Source: Triplophysa rosa
Lineage: Eukaryota; Chordata; Actinopteri; Cypriniformes; Nemacheilidae
DNA: 64,000 nt
Assembly (NCBI RefSeq): GCF_024868665.1
Contig: NC_079894.1
Span: 12,246,888 to 12,310,887 of the forward strand
Reading direction: 5' to 3'
Both the position numbers and the translations under genes were made by a program. Below, piece by piece: positions 20,268-31,578 of the stretch (within the stretch, counting starts at the first letter, position 1; every line of letters begins with the position of its first letter). The notes beneath the pieces are model-generated. The model saw nothing but the letters and a program-made list of their open reading frames with translations. It searched no databases and was not told the origin of the DNA.

Positions 20268-22129
20268 CACTGTGTCTACACCGGACATGGCGCGACGCGA
20301 CTTGTTCTAATGGGATTGTGGCGTCGTACCGCGACACGTCCGGTGTGGACAATATTTTAAATTATAATGGGTTCTAACTAGGGATGCACGATATTATCGG
20401 CACGCCGATATTATCGGCAGATAATGACTTATAAATTAATTATCGGCATCGGCCCGATAAAGAAAATAACGCCGATATGCCTCGCCGATAGGAAGCTGTA
20501 ATTAAATCATGCTTGTAAAAGCAACACATTCTTACATTGACTGAGTGCGCAAAGAAATCGATCTCTGCGCCCGTCAGCCGCGCACTGCCTATTTATTGAT
20601 TAACGTTTTTAACTAAAACACAGAGTAAAATAAAGTTGAATCCTGTCCATCAGGAGTAGACTTTGAATTTGAGCTCAAGCGTGCAGAATATGCAACGCGC
20701 CGCCCTGTGACTTTCGTCTCTGCACACTGCCGTTTTGTAGTCTCCATTTCTAAGACACCTATGCTCTTGTTGCTTCTTTAATTAACATTCACCAAATTCA
20801 TTTTCCAAATTCTTTTGGAAAGTTTTAAAAGGATTTCGTTTATCATAATTTTAAAATGTGAAAAGCAGGGTTCGACATTAACGCTTGTCTACTTGTCCGG
20901 GACAAGTGAATGTTTTGTATGGGCAAGTGAGCGTTAACTTTACTTGCCCGACTGGACAAGTAACTTGAAAAAAAATAACAACAGTGTGACATATATGTAG
21001 AATAATAAGAATATGTGCATTAGACAGAGCTGTGTGTTTGTGTGTAGTGCGTTTGTCGTGGTGGTGCTTGTTGTGTGTGACAATAATCAATGGCGCATCG
21101 CATGTAACTATCGTAACATAATCGCACGAGTCCATGTAACTACATGCGGACGCGGAATCCTGTTATTTAAATGTCATCTGGCTGTTCTGGGTGTCTGAGT
21201 GAATTACGTGCACAGTTTAACATACAACACGGGTGATGGTCGTGTATTTGTCTGCGTCTGCACTGTATGAGGATATGAACACATGAACTTCATCTCCAGT
21301 CAGAGTTGCTCTGAGAGTTTATTTTACGAGCGTTTTAATGTTTGAGTGAATCTATCTGCAAACAAGCGTCTTCCCGAAGACCCGTCAAAATAAAAGTCCC
21401 GTTAAATTGAACACTCGGACAAAAAAATACTGTGGCGTACTATAGTATTTGCTTTTGAAAATTGTAGTGCTCTTGTAGTGAATTGATAAACACTGTATAC
21501 TATAGTAAAGTTCAAAAAAGTATCTAAGAATTTTACTGCAGTTTACTATAGTATACTACAGTAATTTATGTGGACAAATATACCACTATTGTATAGTTAA
21601 AAAGGAAAAATACACAACTGAGAAATATTCAAACAAATTTAGGTAATCTAAAAATGATACGGCCCTAATTTATTCATTTGTATGTAACATTAATGTCTTT
21701 TGTCAGTTACCTGTCTATTCATCATGAACTGTACTTGCATATTATTTTTAATGATGACAACAGACGATTTATACTCCTACAGTTTGGACTGTGCTACCAA
21801 ACTTTAAACCTTTCTAGCACCAGTGCTATGTGCAAAAAAAGTTAACCTACAGCCTTAACACTAATAAAAATTACTGCTTGCCTTTGTTTTATAGCAGTCA
21901 CGGAGAGTAGGCCTATAACCAAATTCAGGCGGCCAAAGAGGACACGCAGCAGCCTGGCGCTTTTAGCTGCGTAAAAACGCCCGGTGGATAGACAGCATAT
22001 ATCGGCATCGGCTTAATTGAGGTGGAAATTATCGGCATATTGGATATCGGCAAAAATCCAATATCGTGCATCACTAGTTCTAACGCGTTCTATTGTCTCT
22101 TGTCGCATCGCATCCGGTGTAGACACGGG
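20268..22129. mobile_element. Outer TIR DNA element
   Basis: The ends are inverted: TGTGTCTACACCGGACATGG at 20271 and, on the other strand, CGTGTCTACACCGGATGCG from 22126. CTAA occurs on both sides (20264-20267, 22130-22133), a possible 4-bp target duplication. Without its insert the element would be only about 160 bp. Confidence 0.6.
20379..22076. mobile_element. hAT element, 1698 bp, nested in the outer element
   Basis: Inverted ends TAGGGATGCACGATATT (20379) and, from the other strand, TAGTGATGCACGATATT (22076); perfect 8-bp direct repeat GTTCTAAC at 20371-20378 and 22077-22084. Internal sequence contains further fragments: an ACTTGTCCGGGACAAGTGAA block near 20890 with its partner near 20945, and a TACTATAGTA-rich MITE-like part at 21430-21600. 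No transposase was recognised. Confidence 0.9.
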
Positions 22130-22133
22130 CTAA

Positions 22134-23194
22134 TAGCGATAATGAATGTTGTGATGTTCCATGCTGCCTAAATAAATGGTTTTTCAAGTCAATTTGCCTT
22201 CAGTCAGCATAAAAACAAGGTAAGGGACACAACCTGTTGTAGTGACTTTGGTGTATAAATGCCTTGTTATTATACACTGATTTGATGAACTACGAGAGCA
22301 GAGATTGCATGTCCTCTTCATTTAACTGTCATCCAGAATCCATATAACAATAGGTCTATTTTCTCCAAAATTATAATAACAATAATTAACTAAAGTCATT
22401 TTTTAAGCCTAAAACTTACTCATGACCAGAGACAAATACAGCAATTTAGAAATACTTCAGGTACAACAACAAATTTGCTGGCTAACACTTTGGTACTATT
22501 GAGAGATGAATCATGCGACTGCGTGCCGGCGAGATCAAAATGTGTCAGAACCCTCTCTCTCAACGGCTCTGGCTAGGGAGCGCAAGGTCCGGAGCGCTTT
22601 GGAAAGGAGAAATCGACGAAAAATGTGAATTTAACCTTTCGAGAAACAGATTAAATTACATTTAAACATTATGTTAAATGTTTAAAATGGGGTTTTGGGC
22701 GTTTGGGACGATCGCATGACGCTGTCAATCACTCTCCCCCTACATTTCGAGAGAACCCCGAATCGCTTTTTATCGTATCCCTCAATACACGAGATAAAGA
22801 GCAATGGCTATTCATCTGTAACTCGCAATACATGGGCTAGAAAGGGCAGGAAAACAATACTGATAAAACAAATTAAACCAAAACAATACAATCTAACTTA
22901 CATATGCTTGTTGTAACCCGCACTCAAGGACTTTTACCTTGCATGAGTGAAATAGCTGCCCGGTGGCTTTGAATCCATGGCCGCCTAGTGCCACGGCTTG
23001 CCTACAGGGACTTTTGGATTCATAAAATAGATTCTATATTTAAACCGTTGCATTTTATTTAAGTTGTAGCATGTCGTTGTGGACAAGGACGAAAAAAATT
23101 ACATGGAAAACATACTTTCTACTGTGTTGCAATGTCGCGTCTCTGGTTGACATGGTGTGACAATTACAAATTACTTTAAAATTACCCTGAGTGT
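22134..23194. other. Region without recognised genes
   Basis: Single-copy-looking sequence. On the minus strand at about 22980-22935 an ATG in a good context opens 14 codons up to a GTAAAA donor-like site, but nothing supports it as a real exon. Confidence 0.5.
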
Positions 23195-23566
23195 TTGATG
23201 TCCCACACCTGCCCCGTGTAATTATCCCTCGTTTGTCTTCCCTATATATACCCTCTTGTTTCTTTGTCCTGTGCTCGTGTATTGCGTGTACGTTGTATGT
23301 ACTGTGCTATGGCCCTCGAGTTTTTGTGGTCTACCCTGTTGTGCTGTTTGTTAAGACGTTGTGTTGTTGCTTTATAGTTAGTTTATTTTGTTCCTGTCTT
23401 TTTGTTTTGCCCCCACGTGGGAAGTCTTTGTTTGATGGTAGTTGTTCTCAGTTTAGTTTTTCCCCATTGTGGGTGTTTTGGTTTCCGTTTTTTGTCAAAT
23501 AAAGTGTTTTGTTAACCCCTTTACTGCCTGCCTGCGCTTGGGTTCTCTTTCACCACGACCGTGACA
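23195..23566 (+). mobile_element. 3' part of an LTR
   Basis: Carries CTATATATACCC near 23240, AATAAAG near 23500, and the end CTTGGGTTCTC...CCGTGACA at 23566. It shares CACCTGCCCCGTG-type sequence with the LTR piece at 14585-14799. Its 5' limit is unclear. Confidence 0.65.
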
Positions 23567-23879
23567 GATTTGACTGGCCATCATAAACATTTTGGCTGAC
23601 TGAGCTGAGCAAACACGCCAAGCTACTAGCCTAGTAAACGCGCGGGGTGGTAAGATTAGTTTACAATAGAGTTAAAACCATTGTGAAATAATACTAATTA
23701 AAAACTCACCGTTAATGCAGACAGAAGAATGTCTGTCAGGGTCACCAAGGCGGGAAACTGAGAGATGTGCAGGAGATCCTTGATCTGCTTCAATCTCGCG
23801 CAATCTCGCGATACTTGCAGTAAAAACCCACGAAAATATGATGCAGTTGTTTCAAGAAGCATTTTTTAGTTTTAACAAC

Positions 23880-24020
23880 AATTGTGCTCGTTAATTCAAC
23901 TTAGTTGAGAACCAAGAAACTTACATTTTCTTGTCGTCTCAACAATTTATAAAAAAATTGTTGTGTCTACAAATAAAAATAAGTTGAAGCAACTAAAATC
24001 GACTATTTCTTTTTACAGTG
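23880..24020. repeat. Partial DNA element related to 18086-18605
   Basis: Contains TTCAACTTAGTTGAGAACCA, AATAAGTTGAAGCAACTAAA and the terminal TTTTTACAGTGTAG, as in the tandem repeat region. Confidence 0.5.
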
Positions 24021-24129
24021 TAGTAACCTCTTGAGAGATTTATTGATTTCTGCTTTATTTTTCTTGAGCACAGAATTGTATCCAACCCTTGTTTGATCCA
24101 CAGGATCCATTAACTTTTCACTTTCCTCA

Positions 24130-25175
24130 GGGTTCAATAGCTCCAGTCTAATTGAAGACAGCAAGCTTTTGGAAATCTGCAAAGCCTTTGCCCATTCAGG
24201 AGCTTTCATTGTCACCGTTTTTTTCACCTGCCTCATCATAGTGGTTGTGCAGAACTCTTCGGAGCTGCGTGAGAACCCCCGCTACGCCCTGTTGTGTCTG
24301 CACTGCATGTGCGTGAGCGGCTTCAACATCATGGGTGCAGTGGTGCACAGTTTACGCAGCCTTTGCTGGCCAGTCTCTCGAATTGTCTGCTGGATCCTCT
24401 TTGACCTGCAGGTAGTGATGGCACGAGGTCTGATGATCACCCTCATGCTAATGTCTGTCACCACCTGTCTCTCTATTTGCCTGCCACTCCATTACCCGGC
24501 TCTGGTCCAGAGCTACCGCCACTGGGTGACGCTGCCGTCTTGTGCTTTTGCCCTGTTCAACCCCGTGGTGTTCACTGTCCTAGCCTGCGTACGCTACCCG
24601 TGGGACTACGTGATTGGACTGGACACAGAGTGCTCTACAGCTTTGGAAGGCACGGCTTGCATTGTTAGTGCTTTAACGCAGCTGTCAGTGCTGCGTTATG
24701 ATGATTATGTTCATCATGTGGCCATTTACCTGGAGGGCAGGCGTGTTGGCCATTTCACACCTTCCAACGGTAAGGGCTGCTGCACCATCCTCATCCACTG
24801 CCTGGCCTGCAGATGAGCTTGCACATCCTCCCCTCTCTCATCATCATCTCGCGGCATCAGGAGAGTCTCGCGGTGACACTGCCACTTTACATTGTCTTTT
24901 GCTCTGCACAGTCGCTGAGTCCTGTGGTGTTTGGCCTGTGCTTCAAAGAGCTCTCCATGAAGATGCCACATCTCCTGCCATGCACTCAGGGTATCTGTGG
25001 CTACATTGGGAGCACGGATAACAGGAGCTTCGGGACAGTAACTAGTGCAGGCACTGGGGCCTGTATAGAGATGAATGCCTCTGCCTGCGTGGCCACAGGC
25101 ACCCTGTTTGCAGTTATCTCAAAGTATGAGGAGGAACAGAAAGAGACCTCAGACGTCACAGAGGTAACCGTGTAA
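24130..25175 (+). pseudogene. Odorant-receptor-like 7TM GPCR (OR131-like), frameshifted
   Basis: A rhodopsin-like receptor of the fish odorant-receptor type. The N-terminus reads FNSSSLIEDSKLLEICKAFA with glycosylation-type NSS, then TM1 (GAFIVTVFFTCLIIVVV), ELRENPRYALLCLHC at the end of loop 1 (a form I recall from OR131-2-like receptors), and MARGLMITLMLMS with CLPLHYP in place of a DRY region. TM5 appears out of frame at about 24690-24720, while the loop-3 block YLEGRR-x-GHFTPSN is back in frame. A 5-bp GCCTG duplication near 24804-24810 shifts the frame again before MSLHILPSLIIISR. The C-terminal part is open to TAA at 25173. No start codon is seen in the expected place. Subfamily is uncertain; the break count makes it a pseudogene. 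Confidence 0.65.
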
Positions 25176-25605
25176 GTGAGATTCAGATAATGTTGAATAC
25201 AGTTCTTGGACAACAAACTTGCCTTTTGGATAGAGTTTAACAGAGAGTTAAAGGAATAGTGTAAAAAACGTCTCATAATTTACTCATCCACGTGCTATCT
25301 TATGCCCACGTCATCAAAGTATCTTCTTAAACGGTGGTCAGCATGGCAAAGTTATATCATAGTTCTGTGTCAGCCACTGTTTCAAAAGGGAAGGGGGAGG
25401 GGTGGAGTGAGCCGTTGGTTGCAATTCGAAGCCTCACCACTAGATGCTGCTACATTTCGTAAACCATACCTGATGCATTTACTAATGTTAACAAATACAA
25501 CCTTATAGAGGGTATGCATTGACGTCACTTTCCCACGTGAACGCGCTGGGACACGCCCCCCTTGAGCACCAGGACACGTTCTAGGGCTGTAGTCAAGTCC
25601 ACCGT
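25176..25605. other. Flank of the receptor pseudogene
   Basis: No gene. 25470-25505 repeats TGCATTTACTAATGTTAACA, also found at 13570-13605, a dispersed fish element fragment. Confidence 0.5.
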
Positions 25606-25740
25606 TGTCGAGTCCAAGTCAAGTCCAAGTCCAAAGAGGTTCGAGTCCAAGTCAAGACCGAGTCCAAAGAGGTTCGAGTCCAAGTCAAGACCGAGTCCAA
25701 AGAGGTTCGAGTCCAAGTCAAGACCGAGTCCAATTGAGAC
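25606..25740. repeat. 33-bp tandem repeat
   Basis: The unit AAAGAGGTTCGAGTCCAAGT plus 13 more bases recurs with starts near 25633, 25666 and 25699 after a shortened first copy. As 33 is a multiple of three it opens long false frames on both strands. Confidence 0.9.
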
Positions 25741-26433
25741 GGTCAAGACAGAGACAGAAAAAAAATCATGACTACAAGACCACATACTTAACTATTGAGA
25801 ATTTTTGTGATGCAAGAGACATATCTATTCTAAGATAATGATTTTCATTATTGTTTGTAATGATCAAAAAGACAATTTTATTTTACCTTAAAATAAGGTA
25901 ATTTTATTTAGTTTAGGTATAGCACTAAAGTCACAAAGCCGAAGTGTAACTTCACATTTTTTTTATTGAAGTGTAACAATCCTATTCTGCCAATAGAAAA
26001 TGTAACAAATAACCAGCAAACACTTGAATATGTTCCCATTCTTGAACTTATGACTCAAGCTTAAGTTACAGTCGTGCGTAGGACCTACGCCGTAGGTTAC
26101 GTGTCGGTTTTCATTTACACTTATGCCTTGTTGTCTGCGTCGACAGGCAATGACCACTAGGCATCAGTGTCCACCAGAGGTGGACGAAGTACACAACTTC
26201 CTTACTTGAGTGAAAGTACAGATACTACTGGTCAAATATTACTCCACTACAAGTAAAAGTTGTAAAGACAGATTCTTACTTAAGTAAAAGTACAGAAGTA
26301 CGTGCTTTTAAAAGTACTCAAGTATTAAAAGTAAATTTACTTTATGTCAGCTGTGCATTGTTTTATTGTCATATACCTTATGCTTCTGAAGCAACCTACT
26401 GAATACACAGAGTAGCGCACAGTATCAGTTGTA

Positions 26434-26544
26434 TTAAAGGAGTAGTTCACTTCAAAATTTGCCCCCATTGACTTTCCATAGTCATTTTTATTCCTACTAT
26501 GGAAAGTCAATGTGGGAAAATTTTGCAGTGAGGAACTCCTTTAA
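26434..26544. mobile_element. Short palindromic MITE, about 110 bp
   Basis: Nearly perfect hairpin: GGAGTAGTTCACTTCAAAAT with GACTTTCCATAGT on the left and the inverted ACTATGGAAAGTC with GAGGAACTCC on the right; the loop is about 13 bases. TTAA is at both ends, which fits a TTAA-targeting element. Confidence 0.75.
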
Positions 26545-26567
26545 GAGCTTTATATGTTTAGCACATA

Positions 26568-27975
26568 CAGTGAGGGAAATAAGTATTTGATCCCCTGCTG
26601 ATTTTGTAAGTTTGCCTACTTACAAACAAATGAAGGGTCTATAATTTTTATGGTGGGTTTATTTTAACTGATAGACACAGAATATTAAAAAAAATCAGGG
26701 GAAAAAAATGTTATATAAAGGTTATAAATTGATTTGCATTTCAGTCAGTGAAATAAGTATTTGATCCCCTACCAACTAGCAAGAATTCTGGCTCCACAGA
26801 TTGGTTATGTGCCTATATGGACCACAGATTAGTCCTGTCACTTTAAGAAAGTACTCCTAAATCAGCTTGTTATGTATATAAAAGATGCCTGCCAACAGAA
26901 TCTGTATCTTCCAGTTCAACCTCTCCAACACCATGGTCCAGACCAAATAGGTTTTAAAGGATGTCAGCGACAAGATTGGAGACCTGCACAAACCTTGAAT
27001 AGGCTACAGACAGAAGCTTGGTGAGAAGGAGACAACTGTTGGTGTGATTATTTGGAAATAGAAGATATACAAAATAACTATCAAATGCCCTTGTTCTGGA
27101 GCTCCCTGCAATATTTCCCCAATGGGGTAAAGATGATCATGAGAAATGTTAAAGATCAGCCCAGAACTACACGGAAGAAGCCTGTTAATGATTTCAAGAC
27201 AGTTGGGAACACAGTTAGCAAGCAAAACATTGGTAACACATTGGTAACACGCTATGCCACAGTAGACTGAAATCCTGAAGCACCCGCAAGGTCCTCCTGC
27301 CCAAGAAGGCCCGCCTGGCTCGTCTTAAGTTTGACAATGAACATAAAAATGATTCAGAAAAGGCTTTGGCGAAAGTGCTGGCACTGCTGTGAGACCAAAA
27401 TGGACTCCTGTGTTTGGAGGGAGAGAAATGCTGACTATGAGCCCAAGAACATCATGTCTACAGAGAAGCACAGTGTTGGAAACATTCTGCTTTAGGGCTT
27501 TTTCTCTGCTACAGGTATACAGGATGACTTCACCGCATTGAGGGGCTGAGGGACGGGCCCATGTACCGTAAAATCTTGGACGAGAACCTCCTCCCCTTAA
27601 CTAGGTCACTGAAGATGGGTCATGGATGAGCCTTTAACATGACAAAGACGCAAAACATATTGCCAAGACAACCAAATAGTGGCTTAAGGAGAAGCACATT
27701 AAATGTCCTAGCCAGTCTCTAGACCCTAGTCCTATAGAACCTCTGTGAAGGAGGCTAAAACTCCAATTTGCTGAGCGACAGCCAAGAAACCTTAAAGATT
27801 GACAGAGGAGTGGACTAAATGTATCCGGACACATGTGCAAACCTGGTGACCAAGTATCAGAAATGTCTGACCTCTGTGCTTGCCAACAAGGGTTTCTCCA
27901 CAAAGTACAAAGTTATGTTTTGCTTGGGGATCAAATACTTATTTCACTGACTGAAATGCAGAAAAAAACAATGAA
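26568..27975 (+). mobile_element. Tc1-like element with decayed transposase
   Basis: Starts at TA with CAGTGAGGGAAATAAGTATT and has an inner repeat of the same motif near 26750 (GTGAAATAAGTATTTGATCC). Its inverted form appears at about 27925-27950 (GGGGATCAAATACTTATTTC). The region between is a much-mutated Tc1 transposase gene: blocks matching PARSSCPRRPAW, then CWKHSALGLF, in changing frames. The outer 3' end is missing or too decayed to place. Confidence 0.75.
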
Positions 27976-28842
27976 TTTTTGAAGTAGAATGAGATTTTTA
28001 AATTAAATTCCTCTTTGTAGTGTGTTTGGGTACCATCCCACCAATAGAATCCATCACATAGCCTACAAGTAGACAACAAGTATCCATAGTACAATTCCCA
28101 TTATTCCCATTAAATCCATTACATTTTATATTGTATTTTGGGCTGGGTTCTATTGTTTTTATTTCAACAGGAATACTTCAACTATAGTAACTTCAGTAAA
28201 AACATCATTCATTTTCCAAATCGCTTTAAATGATATAGCAGCAGATCAGAAGTTAACACGCACGCGTAGCTCAAGGTGTATGTGATGCTTATTTACCGTT
28301 TAGCCGTTATGCCGATCATTTTCATGACAATGTTTCTATGATCTTTGACTGATCGTAACCCACAGATGATTACACCACACTTTAACATGTGCCCTTTTCG
28401 TCTTTTATTCTTCTATTTGTCTTTTTAGAGCGCTATCAATGGTGTAGCAGCACCTACGTTTACATTAGTTTAGCGGGGAAGATCCCAGAGTTGCCAGATT
28501 TGCGTAATTATTTTGCTAAATGGCCATTCAAAGCTTGCCGGAAAACCGCGAGCTTAGAAAAAATAAAATACTTGGCAACAGTAAAAGGTCCTGGAAGATC
28601 GCAAGCAAGATAAATGACGCACACCGGAAAACCCGCTGCATAGAAACCATTTTCTACTTTTTGACCTTTTTATAAATGTAGTGGAGTAAAAAGTATGATA
28701 TTTGTCTTTCAAATGTAGTGAAGTTAAAGTACAAGTACAAGTAAAAAAATAATACTCAAGTAAAGTACAGATACTCAAAAAGTGTACTTAAGTACAGTAC
28801 TCAGGTAAATTTACTTCGTTACTGTCCACCACTGGTGTCCAC

Positions 28843-29509
28843 GCGCGTGTTACTTGTGTAACCAAGACAAGAGCCGAAGAAGAATGAGCTCGTTTGAGAA
28901 GCATTAGCAGTGATAGTGGCAAGTAAATGGTCACTTTGGTTGCAGCTTGGGATGTTAAATACAGAAGCACAAATAATTTACTTAGATAATTCATTTGGAA
29001 ATGCGTTTGAGTAAACATGATGCTATCGCGGAGTTTTTTGACCTGAGGGAGGGGTTCAAACAGACCAATCACAGCGCTTGCGGTCCACGTAGGGTCCACG
29101 TTGAGTTGACGCGTTGTTACATTCTTGGAGAGGTGCGCATCAGGCTACGGCGTAGGTCCGACGCAGAACCATAAATTGGGCTTTAGTGTCCCCCAAAAGT
29201 AACCAACCCCCCCCCCCCACTTTCTTAAGGAACTTTTTAACACCTTTGTGTGTGTGTGTGCGCCTGCCCGTGCTCGTGCGTGTTCGATAGAGGAGCTGCC
29301 AGAAAGAGCAAAGGCTCCACGGCTCATTTAAGAGCATGTTTCGGTGCCCATACTTAAATAACATGTTCATATCGCAATGACAATAAAAATACGATCAATC
29401 TTATCTTTAAAGCCCTACTTTCTAAACTCCTAACTACTTTCTAAAAATATTCAAATGCAATGCTAACTCTGAAACATGGCATTACTCTTCGTGATGATCA
29501 GTCTCCCTC
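28843..29509. other. Flank with simple repeats, no gene
   Basis: Holds the right end of the outer TIR element, a C14 run at 29206-29219 and a short TGTGTGTGTGTG tract at 29247. No coding. Confidence 0.6.
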
Positions 29510-30068
29510 GTCACCTCTCCTTACTTGCTTCCCTATTTAAAGCCCTTGTGTTTGCTGTCTTGTGCTGCACTGTTTTGTGATTCTTTTGTTCTGCCTCTTC
29601 TTGTAATGTCTTTCTTGGTCTTGTGGCAGAACCATGGCAGAGCCTCTTGTTTTGTGTGGAGAGAAACATATTATTGTCGGTCACGACATAATATGCATTC
29701 TCTCCAGTCTCGTCTTTGGCCCCGCCCCTCTCGTTTCCTCCTTTAGCTTCCATTAGTGTTTCATTCCCCACACCTGCCTAGTGTTAATTTACCTCTTGTT
29801 AGTCTCCCTATATAATGCCCTTGTGTCTTCTGTCCTGTGCGAGTTCATTTCGTTCCTTGTTGTTAATGGCATTACGTCTTGTTCCTGCCCGAGAGATTAT
29901 CCCAGTCGAGTCTAGTGTAAGTTTTTGTCAAGTGTTGTTTAGTCCAGTTTTTATTTAGTTTACGTTCCTGTGTAGTCTGTGATTATTTATCCCTTTGTTC
30001 TTGTTATTTTACCCCCTCGTAGGTCTTTGTTTTGTGTTTAAATAAATATTATTTCATTAACCCCTTAA
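29510..30068 (+). mobile_element. LTR-derived repeat with internal duplication
   Basis: Holds TCTTGGTCTTGTGGCAGAAC and GTGGAGAGAAACATATTATT, also found in the LTR at 35035-35160; then a second LTR-like body with CTATATAATGCCC, TTTAAATAAATA and CATTAACCCCTTAACT, where it stops short of the usual CTTGGGTTCTC...TGACA end. At least two related LTR pieces seem fused. Confidence 0.6.
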
Positions 30069-30390
30069 CTATGGAGCGAATTTTGTGCCGAAACTAAACA
30101 AACAAATCCAGCGTTTTGCAAACAAATGCAATTTGCTTTGCAAAAGAATCTCTACTAGCAAACAAACAGAAGGGTATTTGCAAAAGTGAAAATGCCACGT
30201 TGCGATAAAATGTAGAGGTATACCAAATAAATGTACTGTGATTTACAAATGCAAGTAAATGTTTCGGTACAAATATAAAAACACACATTTGACAAATAAA
30301 TACAAATGATTCTACAAACTGCATTTGAAAAAATACCCTAGCGCATACAAGTGTGTGCCTTCCTATGTAAACCCGTTTCTGCCAGGGTTG
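30069..30390. repeat. Dispersed repeat rich in TTTGCAAA and CAAACAAATGC motifs
   Basis: CAAACAAATGCAATTTGC and variants recur at least four times in both orientations between 30100 and 30330. Family not identified. Confidence 0.45.
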
Positions 30391-30396
30391 GGAATT

Positions 30397-30660
30397 TTTT
30401 TTATTTAAAAGTCATTATTATGAGATACTAAGTCATTATTATGAGTTACTAAGTCAAAATTTCGACTTAGTTTTTCATTATTTTGAGATACTAAGTCATT
30501 ATTTTGAAATACTAAGTCATTATTTTGAGATACTAAGTCATTATTATGAATTAGTTTCTCATTATTATGAGATACTACGTCATTATTATGAGATACTAAG
30601 TCCTTATTATGAGAAAGTTTTTCATTATTATGAGTTACTATGTCGAAATTTTGAACATTG
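30397..30660. repeat. 21-bp AT-rich minisatellite (TCATTATTATGAGATACTAA type)
   Basis: About 12 units with period 21, some with TTTTGAGA or TTTCGACT variants and a few in opposite orientation. The complement gives a false SHNNDLV repeat peptide. Compare the 21-bp array at 35196-35385. Confidence 0.9.
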
Positions 30661-31391
30661 CCGAACACTTGTAGTACAGGCTAGCCCGATATTCCCTTTT
30701 TGTGTTGCGCTTTGAAAAAGGTTGTTTTTATAAATGTAGCCTAATTAATAGTTATATAATATTAATGATAATTTGCTATTAAAAATGATAAATTATTCAA
30801 AGTTTCAAGTGCGTTTATATTGTTACCCTGTTGTTCTTTCTGCAGCTTCTGTGGAGAAAAACCCTCTTTTATGTTGCACTCTGAAAAAAAATATTATAAA
30901 TGGTATATTTGTGGAGGTGTGTTGTTGGGTGCGATTAACTGCCAAACCGCATGATTTGTTGTGTCTTCACCGTGGTAAGAAACAAAAAACTTACCGTCAG
31001 CCCTACCTCCAGCAGCAAATAAAAAACAGTAAACTTTCCAATTTAAGCACACAACGCCTTTTTTACAAACCTGTGATATATTCTAAAGGAGACTACAATA
31101 AGAAGAGGGACCATACATTGTCAAAATCAAGTCTCATTTCCATAAATGATGGCCCCAAGCCGTGTCAAAGGCAGAACTTTAAACATCTCACTGGCCCATT
31201 GTTGAAGATTTATTTTATCCACGCAGTAGTGCAGTTTTTGTGCAGTTTATGTTACCTATAACCATAATTACAGCATACTATTTAATTTGATCTTCAGCGT
31301 TCTTCAAGTCTTGTGTAGGTTGCATAAACTGCTCAGACTGGTCTTACAAGTTAGTCATCAATTTTTTTCTGTTAGACTGGTCCTAACTTCT
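30661..31391 (+). other. Unrecognised region with a 159-codon open frame
   Basis: An open frame runs from the ATG at 30782 or so to 31261 (ends CSLCYL). It has no domain I recognise, many K/S/N residues of AT-rich noncoding type, and no good context. It probably is chance, or part of the mobile element that carries the adjoining minisatellite. Confidence 0.25.
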
Positions 31392-31578
31392 TTACATTTA
31401 CGCATTTGGCAAACTCTTTCATCCAAAGCGATTTACAGTACATGCAAGCTATACATCTTATAGTATATCTTTAAATCAGTTACATAAAAAGGCAGACCAC
31501 ATTCCTTACCCGCCAGTCCTGAGAATCGAACCGGCGACTTTCTGGTCAAGAGTCTGAATCGCTAACCATTAGGCCATG
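31392..31578 (-). mobile_element. tRNA-derived SINE, minus strand
   Basis: Read on the minus strand the head is TGGCCTAATGGTTAGCGATT (box-A-like) and, 35 bp on, GGTTCGATTCT (box B), then a body, and a tail TGTAAATCGCTTTGGATGAA with AAATGCGTAAATGTA. The tail matches the 3' end of the LINE at 56251-56300, so the SINE probably uses that LINE's machinery. Confidence 0.85.

Larger units (their letters stand above)
26175..28834. mobile_element. hAT element, 2660 bp, 8-bp target duplication
   Basis: Ends CAGAGGTGGAC (26175) and, inverted, CAGTGGTGGAC (28834). Perfect direct repeat GTGTCCAC at 26167-26174 and 28835-28842. The subterminal parts are rich in AAGTAAAAGTAC and ACTTAAGTAC motifs on both sides, as in a very common fish hAT family. 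The interior is filled with a palindromic MITE and a Tc1 remnant; no hAT transposase is left. Confidence 0.9.
26054..29186. mobile_element. Outer TIR element split by a hAT insertion
   Basis: Left end around GTGCGTAGGACCTACGCCGT (26073-26092); the right end carries the inverted form ACGGCGTAGGTCCGACGC (29147-29164), followed by the complement of CTAAAGCCCAATTTATGG. The hAT element at 26175-28834 lies inside. No clear target duplication. Confidence 0.6.

Noticed and set aside
23700..23790. Minus-strand exon-like block (acceptor, 25 open codons, GTGAGT donor) upstream of the dead samd3-like gene
   Set aside because: No similarity to the matching exon of the intact gene; kept only as a remote possibility.
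24003..24239. Minus-strand 78-codon ORF
   Set aside because: Antisense to the first part of the receptor pseudogene and to a repeat end; no family match.
25525..25838. Repeat-peptide ORFs on both strands
   Set aside because: Produced by a 33-bp tandem repeat, whose period is a multiple of three.
30405..30668. Asparagine/histidine-rich repeat protein
   Set aside because: Translation of a 21-bp minisatellite.
31500..31578. Possible tRNA gene
   Set aside because: The tRNA-like head lacks a foldable cloverleaf and continues into a SINE body and LINE-type tail.
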